Origin: Muscardinus avellanarius
Lineage: Eukaryota; Chordata; Mammalia; Rodentia; Gliridae
NCBI GenBank assembly: GCA_963383645.1
Contig: OY726559.1
Location: forward strand, 116,108,441 to 116,172,440
Direction of reading: 5' to 3'
Length of the DNA stretch: 64,000 nt
Below the pieces are notes generated by a model that was given only the letters and a program-made list of their open reading frames with translations, had not been told where the DNA came from and did no database searches. The position numbers were made by a program, and so were the translations under genes. Below, in pieces: positions 35,761-46,368 of this stretch; position 1 is the first letter of the stretch, and every line of letters starts with the position of its first letter.

Positions 35761-35985
35761 TTGCTTTGTTTTGTTTTGTTTTGTTTTGGTGGTACTGGGG
35801 GTGGAATCCAGGGGCTTTTCTACCTCCGGGCTACACTCCCAGACCTATTTTATGTTTTATTTGAAAACAGGATCTCACTAAGTTGCTGAGAGCCTCACTA
35901 AGTAGCTGAGGCTGGCTTCGAACCTGTGCGATCCTCCTGTCTCAGCCTCCCAAGCGCAGGGATTACACACGCCCGGCTTTGTGTG
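35760..35985 (-). repeat. B1-ID SINE with (TTTTG)n tail
   Basis: TTTTG run, then GGTACTGGGGGTGGAATCC to ACACACGCCCGGCT. Confidence 0.88.
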
Positions 35986-36309
35986 TCTTTTCTTGTATGT
36001 CTGGGTGTGTGTATCTAGCCTGTCTTTGTGTAGGTATCTATGTGTATGCCGCTAAGATTGCTCTTTGCCGTGTGTGGCTTCCTAGAGAGAAACTGGTTAA
36101 AACCCGAGAGTAAGTTTACATCGTCGTTGAATAGGAATAAGAACTATGTGTATATAAAATAAGTGAGCGTAGCAAAATAAAATATTGCACTTGTCTTAGG
36201 AAGGCAATAGTAAAGTGCATGCTTAGTATGTGCAAGGTGTTGGCTTTAGTCCCCAGCACCCTCTCCTCCCCCAAAAAGAATATAAATAGGAGAACAGTGT
36301 CCCCTAGAG

Positions 36310-36960
36310 TTACCAGTGGCCCTTTGTGTTTTTCTTTTTCGTAACACATACATTTTCATTGGTGCATGGTAATCACACAATAGTGAGGTTCAGCGTGGTA
36401 GGGACCCGCGTGCACACCGCACGTGGGCAGCTTCCCCGGCTCCCTTCACACTCTCTCCCCTCCCCCGCACGTGGTACCAAGATTGGCACTGACAGTCTCA
36501 TATCTGTGCATATGGAGTCTCCCTTCTGCCCACCTCCCTTCCACACCCCCTCCGTTGCTCCCCTGGGGTCTCTCCTCCTTGATCTAAAGTACCTCCTGAG
36601 CCGGGCGTGGTGGCGCACGCTTGTAATCCCCGCGCTTGGGAGGCGGAGACAGGAGGATCGCGCAGGTTCGAAGCCAGCCGCGCTGGCGTAAGAGACCCTG
36701 CTTCAAAAATATAAAATAGGTCTGGGAGTGTAGCCCAGAGGTAGAAGGGCTTCCAGGAACCCCAGAACCACCAAAAATAAAAAAAAGAAAATAGAGTACC
36801 TCCTGGTTCCAGATTTCTTTCCAGCTCCCACATATGAATGAAAACATACGATCCTTCGCTTTCTGTGGCTGGCTACTCTCACTCCGCGTAATATCCTTGT
36901 GTTCCATCCATTTTTCTGCAAATGACATCGTTTAGTTCTTTATGGCTGAGTAAAATTCCA
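36310..36960 (-). mobile_element. L1 ORF2 C-terminus and 3' UTR fragment, SINE-interrupted
   Basis: The minus strand gives ATGGAATTTTACTCAGCCAT, the conserved end of ORF2, then the AAAATGGATGGAACACAAGG segment. After a SINE (36600-36773) comes a purine-rich 3' UTR ending CACCAATGAAAATG near 36345-36370. Confidence 0.8.
36600..36773 (+). repeat. B1-ID SINE inside the L1 fragment
   Basis: AGCCGGGCGTGGTGGCGCAC to CCAGGAACCCCAGAACC. Confidence 0.9.
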
Positions 36961-36968
36961 TTGTGTGT

Positions 36969-37403
36969 GCCAGGCGTGGTAGTGCATGCTTGTTATCCCA
37001 GCATTTGGGAGGCTGAGACAGGAGGATCGCTGTTCGCTGAGGCTGTCCGCGAATCATGATCTTCCTGTTTCAGCCTCCCAAATGCTGGGATTACAAGCAT
37101 GCACTACCACGCCTGACTTTATTCTTTTTTTTTGAAACAGAGTCTCACTGAGTTGCAAAGGGCCTCACTAAGTAGCTGAGGCTGTCTGCAAACTGCGATC
37201 CTCCTGTCTCAGCCTCCCAAATGCTGGGATTACAAGCGTGCGCCACCACGTCTGGCTTTTTCTTTTTCTTTTTTTTTTTTTCTTTTTTTTTTTTTTCTGA
37301 ACCAGGGTCTTGCTACATTGCTGAAGCCGGACTCAAACCTTTAATCCTCCTGCCTCATCCTCCCAAGTACTGGGTTTACATATGTGCACCACTGTACCCA
37401 GCT
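36969..37403. repeat. Inverted SINE heads followed by two antisense SINE pieces
   Basis: A plus-strand B1 head (36969-37038) is joined directly to an antisense head (37039-37117), giving a near-palindrome. Antisense pieces at 37128-37256 and 37298-37403 follow, separated by a T/C tract. Confidence 0.8.
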
Positions 37404-38150
37404 TGATAGCACAGAAACTAGAAAGTTAAGGAAAGAGAAATTAATATTCAGGGGGCAGCTAGCTGCTTGGATCACGGTCTGACTTGCTGGGAACGATGCC
37501 TGGACCCAGTTTGTCTGACATAATCACAGGGGACAGGTTCATTGCGCAAAGGAAGCGCCTACCTCCCTGCGATGATGCCTCGGCAGATCCAGACCGGAGG
37601 CCGTGCCCACGTGCTGGGGGGCAGCCAATTTGGCAGCCAGCTTGGGAGTTTCCAAGGTGCGGCTCTGAAAGAGGTGCTCGCTGCGTTTTAGGGCGCTGAG
37701 CTGCAGTCTCTCGGGGAGAAGGAGGCGTTGACTTTCCCTCCCCGACGGTGGGGCCGCAGTGTGTGTTGGGGGCTCGCTGAGCTGTGGCCCTCTTCCTTTC
37801 TTCTTTCTGGCCAGATCCCAGACACATCATGGTTAAGATCTCAGCACCCCGGTGCTCTGGCAATTTTACCAACGGAAGCCAACGCTAAGGCCTGAGGGGT
37901 AGAACAGGAAAGGCACCCAGACGGCACCCCAGAATGCCTCAACGGCCCTGGACTACATCTCTCCAGATGTTCAGTATCTGGGATCAGAAGGATCCTGCGG
38001 TTTATGTAGACATTGATGCCAGCTTCCCGTTGCCAGCTGCTAAACTGAAATTTAAATTCAGACCCATAAATAGAAAACCCAGTAGGATGCCAACGTAGGC
38101 TTGCCTGTGCTTATACTGCATGTGGAAGAGGCTGAGAAATAAAAGATCTT
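37404..38150. other. GC-rich intergenic sequence, no gene recognised
   Basis: Contains a 137-codon minus-strand open frame (37459-37872) with no recognisable domain, in GC-rich DNA. Confidence 0.45.
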
Positions 38151-38154
38151 AGCC

Positions 38155-38260
38155 GTGGATTACAGTCGTGCACATCTGGAATCCCAGTACTTGGGAGGCT
38201 GAGACAGGAGGATTGAAGGTTTGAGGACAGCCTCAGCTATTTAGCAAGACCCTGTTTCAG

Positions 38261-38313
<53 letters not shown>
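38155..38313 (+). repeat. B1 head with (GA)n tail
   Basis: SINE head at 38155-38262 followed by about 25 GA units. Confidence 0.88.
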
Positions 38314-38315
<2 letters not shown>

Positions 38316-38317
<2 letters not shown>

Positions 38318-38641
38318 CCGGGTGTGGTGGCGCATGCTTGTAATCCCAGCATTTGGGAGGCTGAGACAGGAGGACCATGGTTCACAGACAGCCTCAGGCC
38401 CTTTGCAACTCAGTGAGACCCTGTTTCAAAATAAAGAATAAAGTCAGGCGTGGTGGCACACACTTGTAATCCCAGTACTTGGGAGGCTGAGACAAGAGGA
38501 TCGCAGTTCACAGCCAGTCTCAGCTATTTAGTGAGGCCCTTGGCAACTCAGTGAGACCCTGTTTCAAAATAAAGAATAAAAAATAGGGTTGGGGGTGTAG
38601 CTCAGAGGCAGAAGGCCCCTGGGTTCAATCCCCGGTACCGC

Positions 38642-38680
<39 letters not shown>
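38316..38680 (+). repeat. Two tandem B1-type SINEs with (AAAT)n tail
   Basis: A head-only copy (38316-38437) is followed directly by a complete SINE (38438-38640) and about nine AAAT units. Confidence 0.88.
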
Positions 38681-38681
<1 letters not shown>

Positions 38682-38897
38682 CTGATTACAAAAGAGACCA
38701 AGCAGCCCAGGGAAAGACAGGGCAAGCTGCTCTCATTCCTTACGTGTTCTAACCACAAAATAAAAACTAAGTTATACAGCGGAATGCATCTGTTAATTAG
38801 CTTTATTTAGCCAGTTTGCAATCTATCCCTCTATCAAAACATCACATTATACATCATAAATATATGCAATTATTGCCAATTTAAAATAACAAATAAG

Positions 38898-38945
38898 CCG
38901 GCATGGTGGCACAGGCTTGTAATCCCAGCATTTGGGAGACCGAGT
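38898..38945 (+). repeat. B1 head fragment
   Basis: GCCGGCATGGTGGCACAGGC to TTTGGGAGACC, then non-SINE sequence. Confidence 0.75.
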
Positions 38946-38949
38946 GCTG

Positions 38950-40160
38950 CAACGAACTTGCTCAGTCCTGGAGACAATAAATCTGGCACTGAGTCCGTTT
39001 GGGACCGAGATCCTTAGAAAGATGGGCAAGGGCTTTGGTTGCAGTTCTGCAGCCACTTATCTGCAGCGATTTTTTCCCTTTTTTTGAAATAAACTCCTTT
39101 AATTGTCTGTTCACGGCGCTAAAAGTGGAGATTCCTCTCCGGGAAAAAAAAATCTGAAATAATTGACATGGACAACTGCCTTTTGTACAATTGACAATGT
39201 TTTAATTTCCATCACCAGTATTTATACCCTATACCCCGTGTAAGCACCAAAGGACAATAGTGAGGCATTAAGTGTAAACAAGATAAACGAAGATCCAGTT
39301 TAAGATTCCTCTGGGACTGGGTGATTAAAGTCAGCCCCCTTGGCCTTTGTCACTGGAATCAGGTTTCTGGCCTCACAGGTGAGCCTTAGGGGGTAAGGTC
39401 TGGAGTCCGGAAAGGCATCCAGGACAGGCAGGCATCTGTAAAGGCGGGGGTTTCACACCCAAAGTCGTTTTGGGGAAATTCAGTCTTCTAGGATCTCCTT
39501 TGATCCTCCCAGAGTCTTTTTGTCTCTAGGGCTTAGTCCAAGCCCTCTTTTATCAAGATCCATAGGCTGTGTTGCAGGTTTGTCCGGTCCTGTCTGCTCC
39601 ACCATCCCCTATGAGGCAATACTTATATTACAGTTAGTAGACAGGGCAAAAACATTATAACACAGGTGATTGGATTTCTATAATTGTTCTTTAATGCATG
39701 ATTTTGAGGCAGACTTTTGGGTTTTTTACTGTCCTGCTGCTGAGTCACAAACGGTAGGCCTTTTAAGGCCAGATAAGAACTTATTAGCATCTCTTAAGAG
39801 GAAAAACAAATGGCCCAGGTTCCAGAGACAGTTTTACATCTCTTTGGGAAATGGGGCAAGAGGTGGTTTTGCAGCTTCCCCTGCTGGCAGAGAGGTGCTG
39901 GGAGCTAATCTTTAGATCAAAGGACCTGCCTGCTGAAAAACCCAAAAGGAATTTTGCAGCCCCTGAATCCTGGCTGCCCTTTACTAGAAAATTTATCTTT
40001 CATGGACTCAACTTCTTCCACAGTCCTAATTCTTGGGATCCTGTTTTACATCATTGGAGCTTCTTATTAGCCTAGAAATCTACGAACAGGAAATATTTTT
40101 GCCAGAGATGACGTCTTCTTCCTCGGGGTGTGGCCTCCGTGGCCTTGCCAAATGCAAGCG
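38950..40160. other. Unassigned, possibly old LTR-element sequence
   Basis: About 1.2 kb of moderately GC sequence with no gene signature. On the minus strand near 39117-39095, TAGCGCCGTGAACAGAC resembles a lysine-tRNA primer-binding site. I could not find paired LTRs, so this is only a hint. Confidence 0.25.
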
Positions 40161-40164
40161 TTTA

Positions 40165-40349
40165 TCGCACTCCTATATGCCAAGGGGGGATGATGGCAGC
40201 CGAGACAGGAGGATCATGGTTCATGACCAGACTCAGCTACTTAGTGAGGCCCTCCGCAACTTAGTGAGACCCTGTTTCAAAATAAAAAGTAAATAGGGCT
40301 GGGGGTGTAGCTCAGAGGTAGAATGACCCTGGCTTCCACCCCCAGTGCC
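40165..40349 (+). repeat. B1-ID SINE, diverged head
   Basis: CCGAGACAGGAGGATCATGG to CTTCCACCCCCAGTGCC. Confidence 0.82.
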
Positions 40350-40351
40350 AA

Positions 40352-40352
<1 letters not shown>

Positions 40353-40394
<42 letters not shown>

Positions 40395-40412
40395 GCAGCA
40401 GCAGCAGCAGCA
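40353..40412 (+). repeat. (TAA)n(CAG)n compound microsatellite
   Basis: About 14 TAA units followed by about six CAG units. Confidence 0.95.
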
Positions 40413-40423
40413 AGGCCAGGCGT

Positions 40424-40619
40424 GGTGGCCCACACTTGTGATCCCAGCATTCAGGAGGCTGAGACTGGAGGATCGCGGTTCGAGGACAGCCTCAGCTACT
40501 TAGTGAGGCCCTCTGCAACTCAGTGAGACCCAGTTTCAAATTAAAGAAAAAAAAACTAGAGCAGGTGGTGTATCTTGAAGGTCAAATGCCCCTGGGTTTC
40601 ATCCCCAGACCCGCAAAAA

Positions 40620-40659
<40 letters not shown>
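40424..40659 (+). repeat. B1-ID SINE with (TAA)n tail
   Basis: SINE at 40424-40616, then about 13 TAA units, which are the insertion site of the LTR element to the right. Confidence 0.88.
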
Positions 40660-40983
40660 TGATAAGTAAAATAAAAAATTAATGCGAGTAAAATAAAAAT
40701 AATGTGAGTACGGCAGAGTGTAAAAAAACACGAGAGAGGTCCGGTACACGTGGCATGTAAAGTTTTAATGGCACGGCTCTCCCGGGGATCAGGGCAAGGC
40801 ACCGTGGGGCCCGCGCGCCTGTCCGAAGCTAGAGGACGCGGGCTCTCCTTTTAAAGGCATGCATCTCGCGAGATGGGGGTTTACTCGCAGGAACGCCCAA
40901 TTCTCGCGGGGGTTTCAGCCCCTCCCTTGCCCTGCAGAGGTCATGTGACACAAAGTCATATGAGTGCAGGACCCAGCTTATCA
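40660..40983 (-). repeat. 3' LTR of the miniature LTR element
   Basis: TGATAAGT...AGCTTATCA; abuts a (TAA)n tract on its left. Confidence 0.88.
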
Positions 40984-41353
40984 TCCCGGCCTTTTGATGG
41001 TAGGGATAACGGATGACGATTGGACCCTCTAGCTTCTTCCTGCTGTCAAGGGGCGTCGTCAGGGGCTGGAAAGATGGCCGCGGACTCTCAGCAGAGCCCG
41101 GGGTGGGAAGAAGGCCGCCAGCTCTCCCGGAGAGCGCGGGGCTGGGGAAGAAGGCTTACGGTTCGGGCAGGCACGGGGCGGCAGCGGCGGCAGTGGCAGG
41201 AGCAACTCCTGCAAGCAGAGCGCTGGTGTGGGACCTCACAGTCGAGCTGCTGGTGGGTCGGAGAGTGCGGGGCTCAAAAAGAGAGTAAAAATAAAAAGAG
41301 AAAAAAGAAAAAAATGGGGAGGGACCCAAGAGTTCTCCCGGTTCGGCACCAAA

Positions 41354-41677
41354 TGATAAGTAAAATAAAAAATTAATGCGATTAAAATAAAAATAATGTG
41401 AGTACGGCGGAGTGTGAAAAAACACGAGAGAGGTCCAGTACACGTGGCATGTAAAGTTTTAAACGCACGGCTCTCCCGGGGATCAGGGCGAGGCACCGTG
41501 GGGCCCGCGCGCCTGTCCGAAGCTAGAGGACGCGGGCTCTCCTTTTCAAGGCATGCATCTCGCGAGATGGGGGTTTACTCGCAGGAACACCCAATTCTCG
41601 CGGGGGTTTCAGCCCCTCCCTTGCCCTGCAGAGGTCATGTGACACAAAGTCACATGAGTGCAGGACCCAACTTATCA
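41354..41677 (-). repeat. 5' LTR of the miniature LTR element
   Basis: TGATAAGT...AACTTATCA; followed on the right by ATAATAATA, consistent with a target duplication within the TAA repeat. Confidence 0.88.
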
Positions 41678-41751
41678 ATAATAATAATAACAACAACAAC
41701 AAAAACAAAACAGCAAAACCAAAGCCCAGAGCCAAGGAGTTCTCAAGCATG

Positions 41752-41757
41752 TTTATT
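41752..41757 (-). terminator. Polyadenylation signal of the short LCE-family locus
   Basis: AATAAA on the minus strand, about 240 bp beyond the last LCE-like codon. Confidence 0.55.
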
Positions 41758-41998
41758 GTGACAAAGCAGTTCTCCCAGGACAGTCCTGTCTGAGCATGTA
41801 GAAGCAAGTTCCGAGCCCAGCCCCAAGTTGTGGCTCCAGCGGCCGCTCCCCAAACACAGCTCTGGCCTGGTGTTCTGCAGGCAAGAGCTCGTGGCGGGAT
41901 GGAGAGGCCCCGATGGGCGAGGAGCTCGAGGCTGGTGGGGGCTCAGCCTTCTGGTTACTCAGCTGCTGCTCAGGGACCAGGTGCCCGGCAGTCCTAAA

Positions 41999-42194
41999 TC
42001 ACCACGGACCGCAGCAGGAGCTCTGGTGGGCGCCATGGTAACCCAGCCCACAGCAACCTGAGAGAGGGTCACTGCAGGAAGAGGCCCGAGCAGGGCATCT
42101 TAGGAGGGCCCTTCGGGGGGCACTTTGGGGGGCACTTGGTAGCGGGCCCTTTAAGAGGAGGAAGACACGGTGGCAAGGTCTGCTGGCAGGACAT
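41999..42194 (-). pseudogene. Short LCE-family locus, apparently frameshifted
   Basis: From ATG 42194 the frame reads MSCQQTLPPCLPPLKGPATK, then Lys-Cys-Pro-Pro repeats, and stops after 41 codons (stop at 42071-42069). One base near 42098 (AAGATGC where AAG-TGC would fit) displaces the frame. The other frame continues CPARASSCSDPLSGCCGLGY and ends QSSCCGPW at 41999, a typical LCE Cys/Ser/Gly tail. Ignoring the extra base, the protein would be about 64 aa, short for an LCE. Acceptor (TTTTAG, AG 42217-42216), exon 1, donor, TATA and poly(A) signal all survive. It could be a recent pseudogene, an assembly error in a real small gene, or a gene using the 41-codon frame. Confidence 0.7.
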
Positions 42195-42331
42195 CTTGGT
42201 GGGAGTTCAGTCAACCTAAAACCCAAGACAGACGCTATATAAACCTGTGGACTCTAAGACTGTGGTTGCCTCTTTCTGAATCGCCCCCAAGGTTGCTGGT
42301 ATCCTGAGCTGATCAAAACCACACACATGTG

Positions 42332-42335
<4 letters not shown>

Positions 42336-42374
<39 letters not shown>
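42336..42374 (+). repeat. (AC)n microsatellite
   Basis: About 19 units in the intron of the short LCE locus. Confidence 0.95.
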
Positions 42375-42375
<1 letters not shown>

Positions 42376-42533
42376 CACACACACTCAAGCCAAAGCCTCT
42401 ATCTGGCTCATTTTTTATATCTCATTTTTCATATCTGGCTTGTTTCATTTTCAGATATAAAAAATGGGCACAAGTCTTATCACATAGAAATGTCTAATAA
42501 ATGTATCTATCCCTAATATAATAGAAGCTCCAG

Positions 42534-42975
42534 CCGGGCGTGGTGGCGCACGCTTGTAACCCCAGTACTTGGGAGGCTGAGACAGGAGGATCGCAGGTTC
42601 GCAGCCAGCCTCAGCTACTTAGTGAGGCCCTCTGCAACTTAGTGAGAACTTCCCTTCTTTTTTTTTTTTTTTTAAGTACTGGGGATGGAATCCAGGGGCA
42701 TTCTACCTCCGAGCTACACCTCCAGCCCTATTTTTTATTTTTTATTTTGAAACAGGATCTCACTGAGTTGCAGAGGGCCTCACTAAGTAGCTGAGTCTGT
42801 CCTCAAACCGTGATCCTCTTGTCTCAGCCTCTAAATTGCTGGGATTACAAGCGTGCACCACCACGCCTGGCTCTAGTGAGACCTTCCCTGTTTCAAAAAT
42901 AAAGAATAAAAAATTGGACTGGGGGTGTAGCTCGGGGGGTAGAATGCCCCTGGGTTCCATCTCCAGCACTACAAA
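42534..42975 (+). repeat. B1-ID SINE split by an antisense SINE
   Basis: The outer plus-strand SINE (42534-42657 and about 42874-42975) is interrupted by an antisense SINE (42658-42873). The duplicated site reads AGTGAGAACTTCCCT on the left and AGTGAGACCTTCCCT on the right. Confidence 0.9.
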
Positions 42976-43498
42976 GAAAGAAAGAAAGAAAAAATAGAAG
43001 ACCCACAAGAACAGAAATGATTCCCCCCCCAAATGTCTACAATATCACAAAATAAAATAATACAAGCCCAACCAATAATCTTCAACGTAGAAATAATATA
43101 TTGGGAAATCCACATAAACATAATGAATAAGCAAAAAGAAAAGTCAGCCAGGAAGGAAGGGGAAAAAGGAGGGAATTATATTGAAGGTAAAAGAAAAGAT
43201 GCCCAGTGACAGCTCACGGCGCTGGAGCGTCACCATCCTCTCCCTGGCCTCTGCCATCTGAGCTTCTCCCGGTGTGTCTGTGAGATCTAAATGGTGTGGG
43301 AGCCCTCCCCAGCCGCCAGCCCAGGAGCAAGAGGCCAATTTACACTGGCTGTGGTGCCCTGATACTGAGGCTGGAAAGTTCTAGACCCAAGGCAAAACAA
43401 ACAAACAAACAAAACCTCTCCTCCTTCTCCCCTTCCTTTGCCCCACGACCTTCAGCTCTCAGCTGCAGTCTGTCCAGGTTGCTAAAGCCCCCGCTCAC

Positions 43499-43582
43499 CT
43501 GTGGAGCAGGTGAGGACCGGCCGTCCCTGCGGTGTCGGTGACGGAGGATCTTGAGGACCTGGGCTCTGGCTGCATCTTATAG
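43499..43582 (-). promoter_or_regulatory. Promoter and non-coding exon 1 of the short LCE-family locus
   Basis: CTATAAG at 43582-43576 is a TATA-like element at the LCE-typical place. The exon ends CTCCACAG before donor GTGAGC (GT 43498-43497); its 5' limit is about 43550. The intron to 42216 (about 1.28 kb) carries a (CA)n tract and a nested SINE pair. Confidence 0.6.
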
Positions 43583-43904
43583 GCAGGGCTCCGGGTGGGG
43601 CAGGAAGTGGAGCCACGAGGTCATGCCTGGCATTCCCTCCCAGCCGGCCAGCCCAGCCTTCGCGGCAAGGTGTTATTTGAAGCTGGACACTCGAACTTCT
43701 TAAGGGACGTTCTTTCTCCTAGACCGGGACTCCGTGAAGCTGCAGGAAGATTCTCCCAGCCCTCGGACTAAGAATCTGGCTTCTGGACACACTGTGGTCT
43801 TCATCTTTCTTGACAAGTGATTCCTCTCCTCTCTTCCCAATTCATTCTGTGACCCCACTTTCCTTGATCCTTGCCAACTCTGAGCTGGAATTTTCCAGTC
43901 TGAA

Positions 43905-43907
<3 letters not shown>
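43583..43907. other. Upstream flank of the short LCE locus
   Basis: Nothing recognised beyond the promoter. Confidence 0.4.

Positions 43908-43947
<40 letters not shown>
43908..43947 (+). repeat. (CT)n microsatellite
   Basis: About 20 units. Confidence 0.95.
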
Positions 43948-43948
<1 letters not shown>

Positions 43949-43999
43949 CATATGCACATGCACACAAAAAATAATAAACTTTTATTATCTATCTATTTT

Positions 44000-44390
44000 T
44001 GTGGTACTTGGGATTGAACCCAGAGGAAGTCTACCTTGAAGCTACATCCCCAGCCCTTTTGTATTTTTGGTTTTGAAACAGGGCCTCACTAGGTTGCTGA
44101 GAGTCTCAGTATATTGCTGAGGCTGGCCTCAAACCTGCGATCCTCCAGTCTCAGCCTTCCAAGTACTGGGATTAGAGGCAAGTGCCATCATAGCCAGTTA
44201 ATGTATAACTATTTTGGGGGGGGGGGGTACTGGGGAATGGAACCCTTCTACCTCTGGGCTACACTCCCAGACCTGTTTTATTTTATTTTATTTTATTTTA
44301 TTTTATTTAACTTGGAAACAGGGTCTCTTAAGCCTTCGAACTTTTGCGATCCTCCTGCCTCCTCCTCCCAAGCGCCACCACGCCCAGCAA
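44000..44390 (-). repeat. Two B1-ID SINEs
   Basis: First at 44000-44200; second at 44227-44390, with a (TTTTA)n run at 44277-44310 and a shortened head. Confidence 0.82.
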
Positions 44391-44674
44391 TGTATAACTT
44401 TTAAAAGGGGATTCTTTTCTCAAAATAAGGACTCTGGAGCACTCTTTGAATGCTGGTATTCTCTTGCCTATCAAAGGGGGATTTTGTACCCTGGGTTTAA
44501 TTCCAAGTAATTAAAGATAAAATAAAAAAGATTGGATACTTATATTCACTTTCCCTTAGAAAATATTTCCCAGTTTTAAGGAGCTATAAGCTTTGCTCCT
44601 ATATCTTACCTAAACATTTAATATTCCAGTGCCTCTCTGCTAGTGAGGGCTATCAGCCTGATGAAGTATAAAAG

Positions 44675-44944
44675 TGAAAGGTTAGAGCTGCCCCAGCCCC
44701 ACAAAGGGGCAGAGAGGGAAGCTAGGAGGCGGAGCCCGGTGATTCCGAGGGGACCACGCCTCCCGGTCAGGAAAAAGTGAGTTCAGAGTTCGGAGAGGAG
44801 CCCTGAGAGACAGACAGAGACAGGCTCTTCCCCACCAGCCCAGCGGGGGCTGGTGGCCACTTTCCCATGAACAAAGGCATCCATATCAGATTATGGATCT
44901 CCACGTGTCTCTGTGCAACAGGGGAACGCTCCAATGATCTTTCA
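44675..44944 (+). repeat. 5' LTR (270 bp)
   Basis: TG...CA ends; carries AACAAAGG where the 3' LTR has AATAAAGG. Confidence 0.82.
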
Positions 44945-45915
44945 TATTGGTGTCGAACCCGTTTTCGGACTTATGGGACCTGGCTTGGATCTGCGCTTAT
45001 TGGACTCCATGCTCGATCTGTGCACGCCCACCCACCCGCCCTGCCGGCTTCTGCAAAAAGCTGAAAGAAGACAGGACCGCGCCGCCCGCGCGTGCCGACC
45101 GCCCGCGCCACGCCCGAGGCCCGAGCCGCCCGCTGCCTGGATGGGCCTGCGCCGCCGGCGCGCGCCACTCCCACCACCGGGACAGGACCGCACAGCCCGA
45201 GGACCGCCGCTCCGTGCGCCTATGCTTTCTCTGCGCCTGGCACCTCCCGCGAACCGCTGCCCCTGCCTGCCAGATGGCCCAGGCCCCTGGCCGGCTCTCT
45301 GCTGATCACCTTCGGCCTGCCAAGTCCAGCCTGCGCTCCAGCTGATTCTTCCACTCGGACTCGCGCCCTGGCGCCCTTCACCCTATGCCCGCCCACCCCC
45401 GCTGCCCGGCCCGGCCATTCCCGTAAGCAGCCACATGGAATCACTGTGGGGGGAGGCCGCCAGCTTTGGGCCGCCATCTTGGACATGTGAAATCACTGGG
45501 GGCCGCCATCGCGGCCCCACCATCCTTAACCCCTCCCACCTCATAGCCTCACTGGAGGCCTCGCCATCTTTAATCCCTCCCACTTTCCACTCCTAACCAA
45601 TCCTAGGAGTTGGCAGCCATTTTTAAAAACTTTTCGCAGCCATCTTCAGGCCAGGTCTCCACAGCAGCCTCTCTCAGCGGTAAGCTTCCTCTTAAGGGAG
45701 TAAGTGGGTTCCACCTAACTCGGAGGATTCTGACTGACTGCTGTTAAACTCGGTATACCGGTATCCTCCAGTTCTCCAGTCGTTCAGAACGATTGAGAGG
45801 TGTAAAAAGAGAAAAGAGACGTCTTCTCTCTGGCACACCTGATCTGTATTACCGAACTAGGCAGGGCCCTGGGACACTGGGGATACCTGTCTTTGTTCTT
45901 GCCCACTTACAAGTC

Positions 45916-46368
45916 ATGGGGGGAAGTCAGCCATCAAAGATTGAGATTGACTCTCAGTCTCCGCTGGGCCGTGTGTTGGCTAATCTCCAGGCTTTGGGTT
46001 TCTCCAGGGAACTGTCCCCTGAAAGGCTCATGTCTCTCTGCACTAAGGTCTGGCCGACATATGATTTAACTAATAATTTTTGATGGCCTGCGTTGGGCAC
46101 GCAAGATCCTAGGACGCTGATGGCTCTCAGTAAATTTTGCACGCGGTCAGCAAAATGGTGTGACCTCGAGTATGTACAGCCCTTCTGGCGGCTGCATTTT
46201 CTGTTTTCTCCCTCTACCGGCTCTACTGCTGCCCGAGGTATGCTGGCTGGGGAGTCCTGCCACCCACAGCCGCCATCTTGGACACCACTTGGCAACTCAC
46301 AGGCGCCACCTGGTGGCCCTTCTGGGTCACAGGCTTATAATTCTGCGGACCCACAGCCGCCAGGGTAA
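45916..46368 (+). pseudogene. Gag matrix-like remnant of the LTR element
   Basis: Starts MGGSQ, a Gly-2 myristoylation-type N-terminus, followed by SPLGRVLANL, a Cys-x-x-x-Trp-Pro segment (CTKVWPTYDL) and a stop at 46081. Matrix/proline-rich sequence continues in another frame to about 46368 (PPGGPSG, PQPPG). This matches the layout of gammaretrovirus-like matrix plus proline-rich linker. No capsid is visible, so the element is non-autonomous. Confidence 0.6.

Larger units (their letters stand above)
40660..41677 (-). mobile_element. Miniature LTR retrotransposon (two 324-bp LTRs, 370-bp interior)
   Basis: Two direct repeats of exactly 324 bp (40660-40983 and 41354-41677) begin TGATAAGT and end CTTATCA. 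A hand count gives about 11 differences (about 97% identity). Read on the minus strand, the right LTR is followed after 2 nt by TGGTGCCGAACCGGGAG, a phenylalanine-tRNA-type primer-binding site. The other end has the purine run AAAAGGCCGGGA before the left LTR. The interior has no gag, protease or pol. Non-autonomous, comparable in layout to plant TRIM elements. Confidence 0.88.

Noticed and set aside
37459..37872. 137-codon minus-strand frame in GC-rich DNA
   Set aside because: No recognisable motif, no promoter or splice context; composition explains the length.
39095..39117. Lysine-tRNA-like primer-binding site suggesting another ERV at 38950-40160
   Set aside because: No paired LTRs or coding remnants could be seen; recorded only as an unassigned stretch.
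44665..44675. TATAAAAG just before the 44675 LTR, looking like an LCE-type TATA box
   Set aside because: No exon, donor or LCE coding exon follows; it is flanking sequence next to an LTR.
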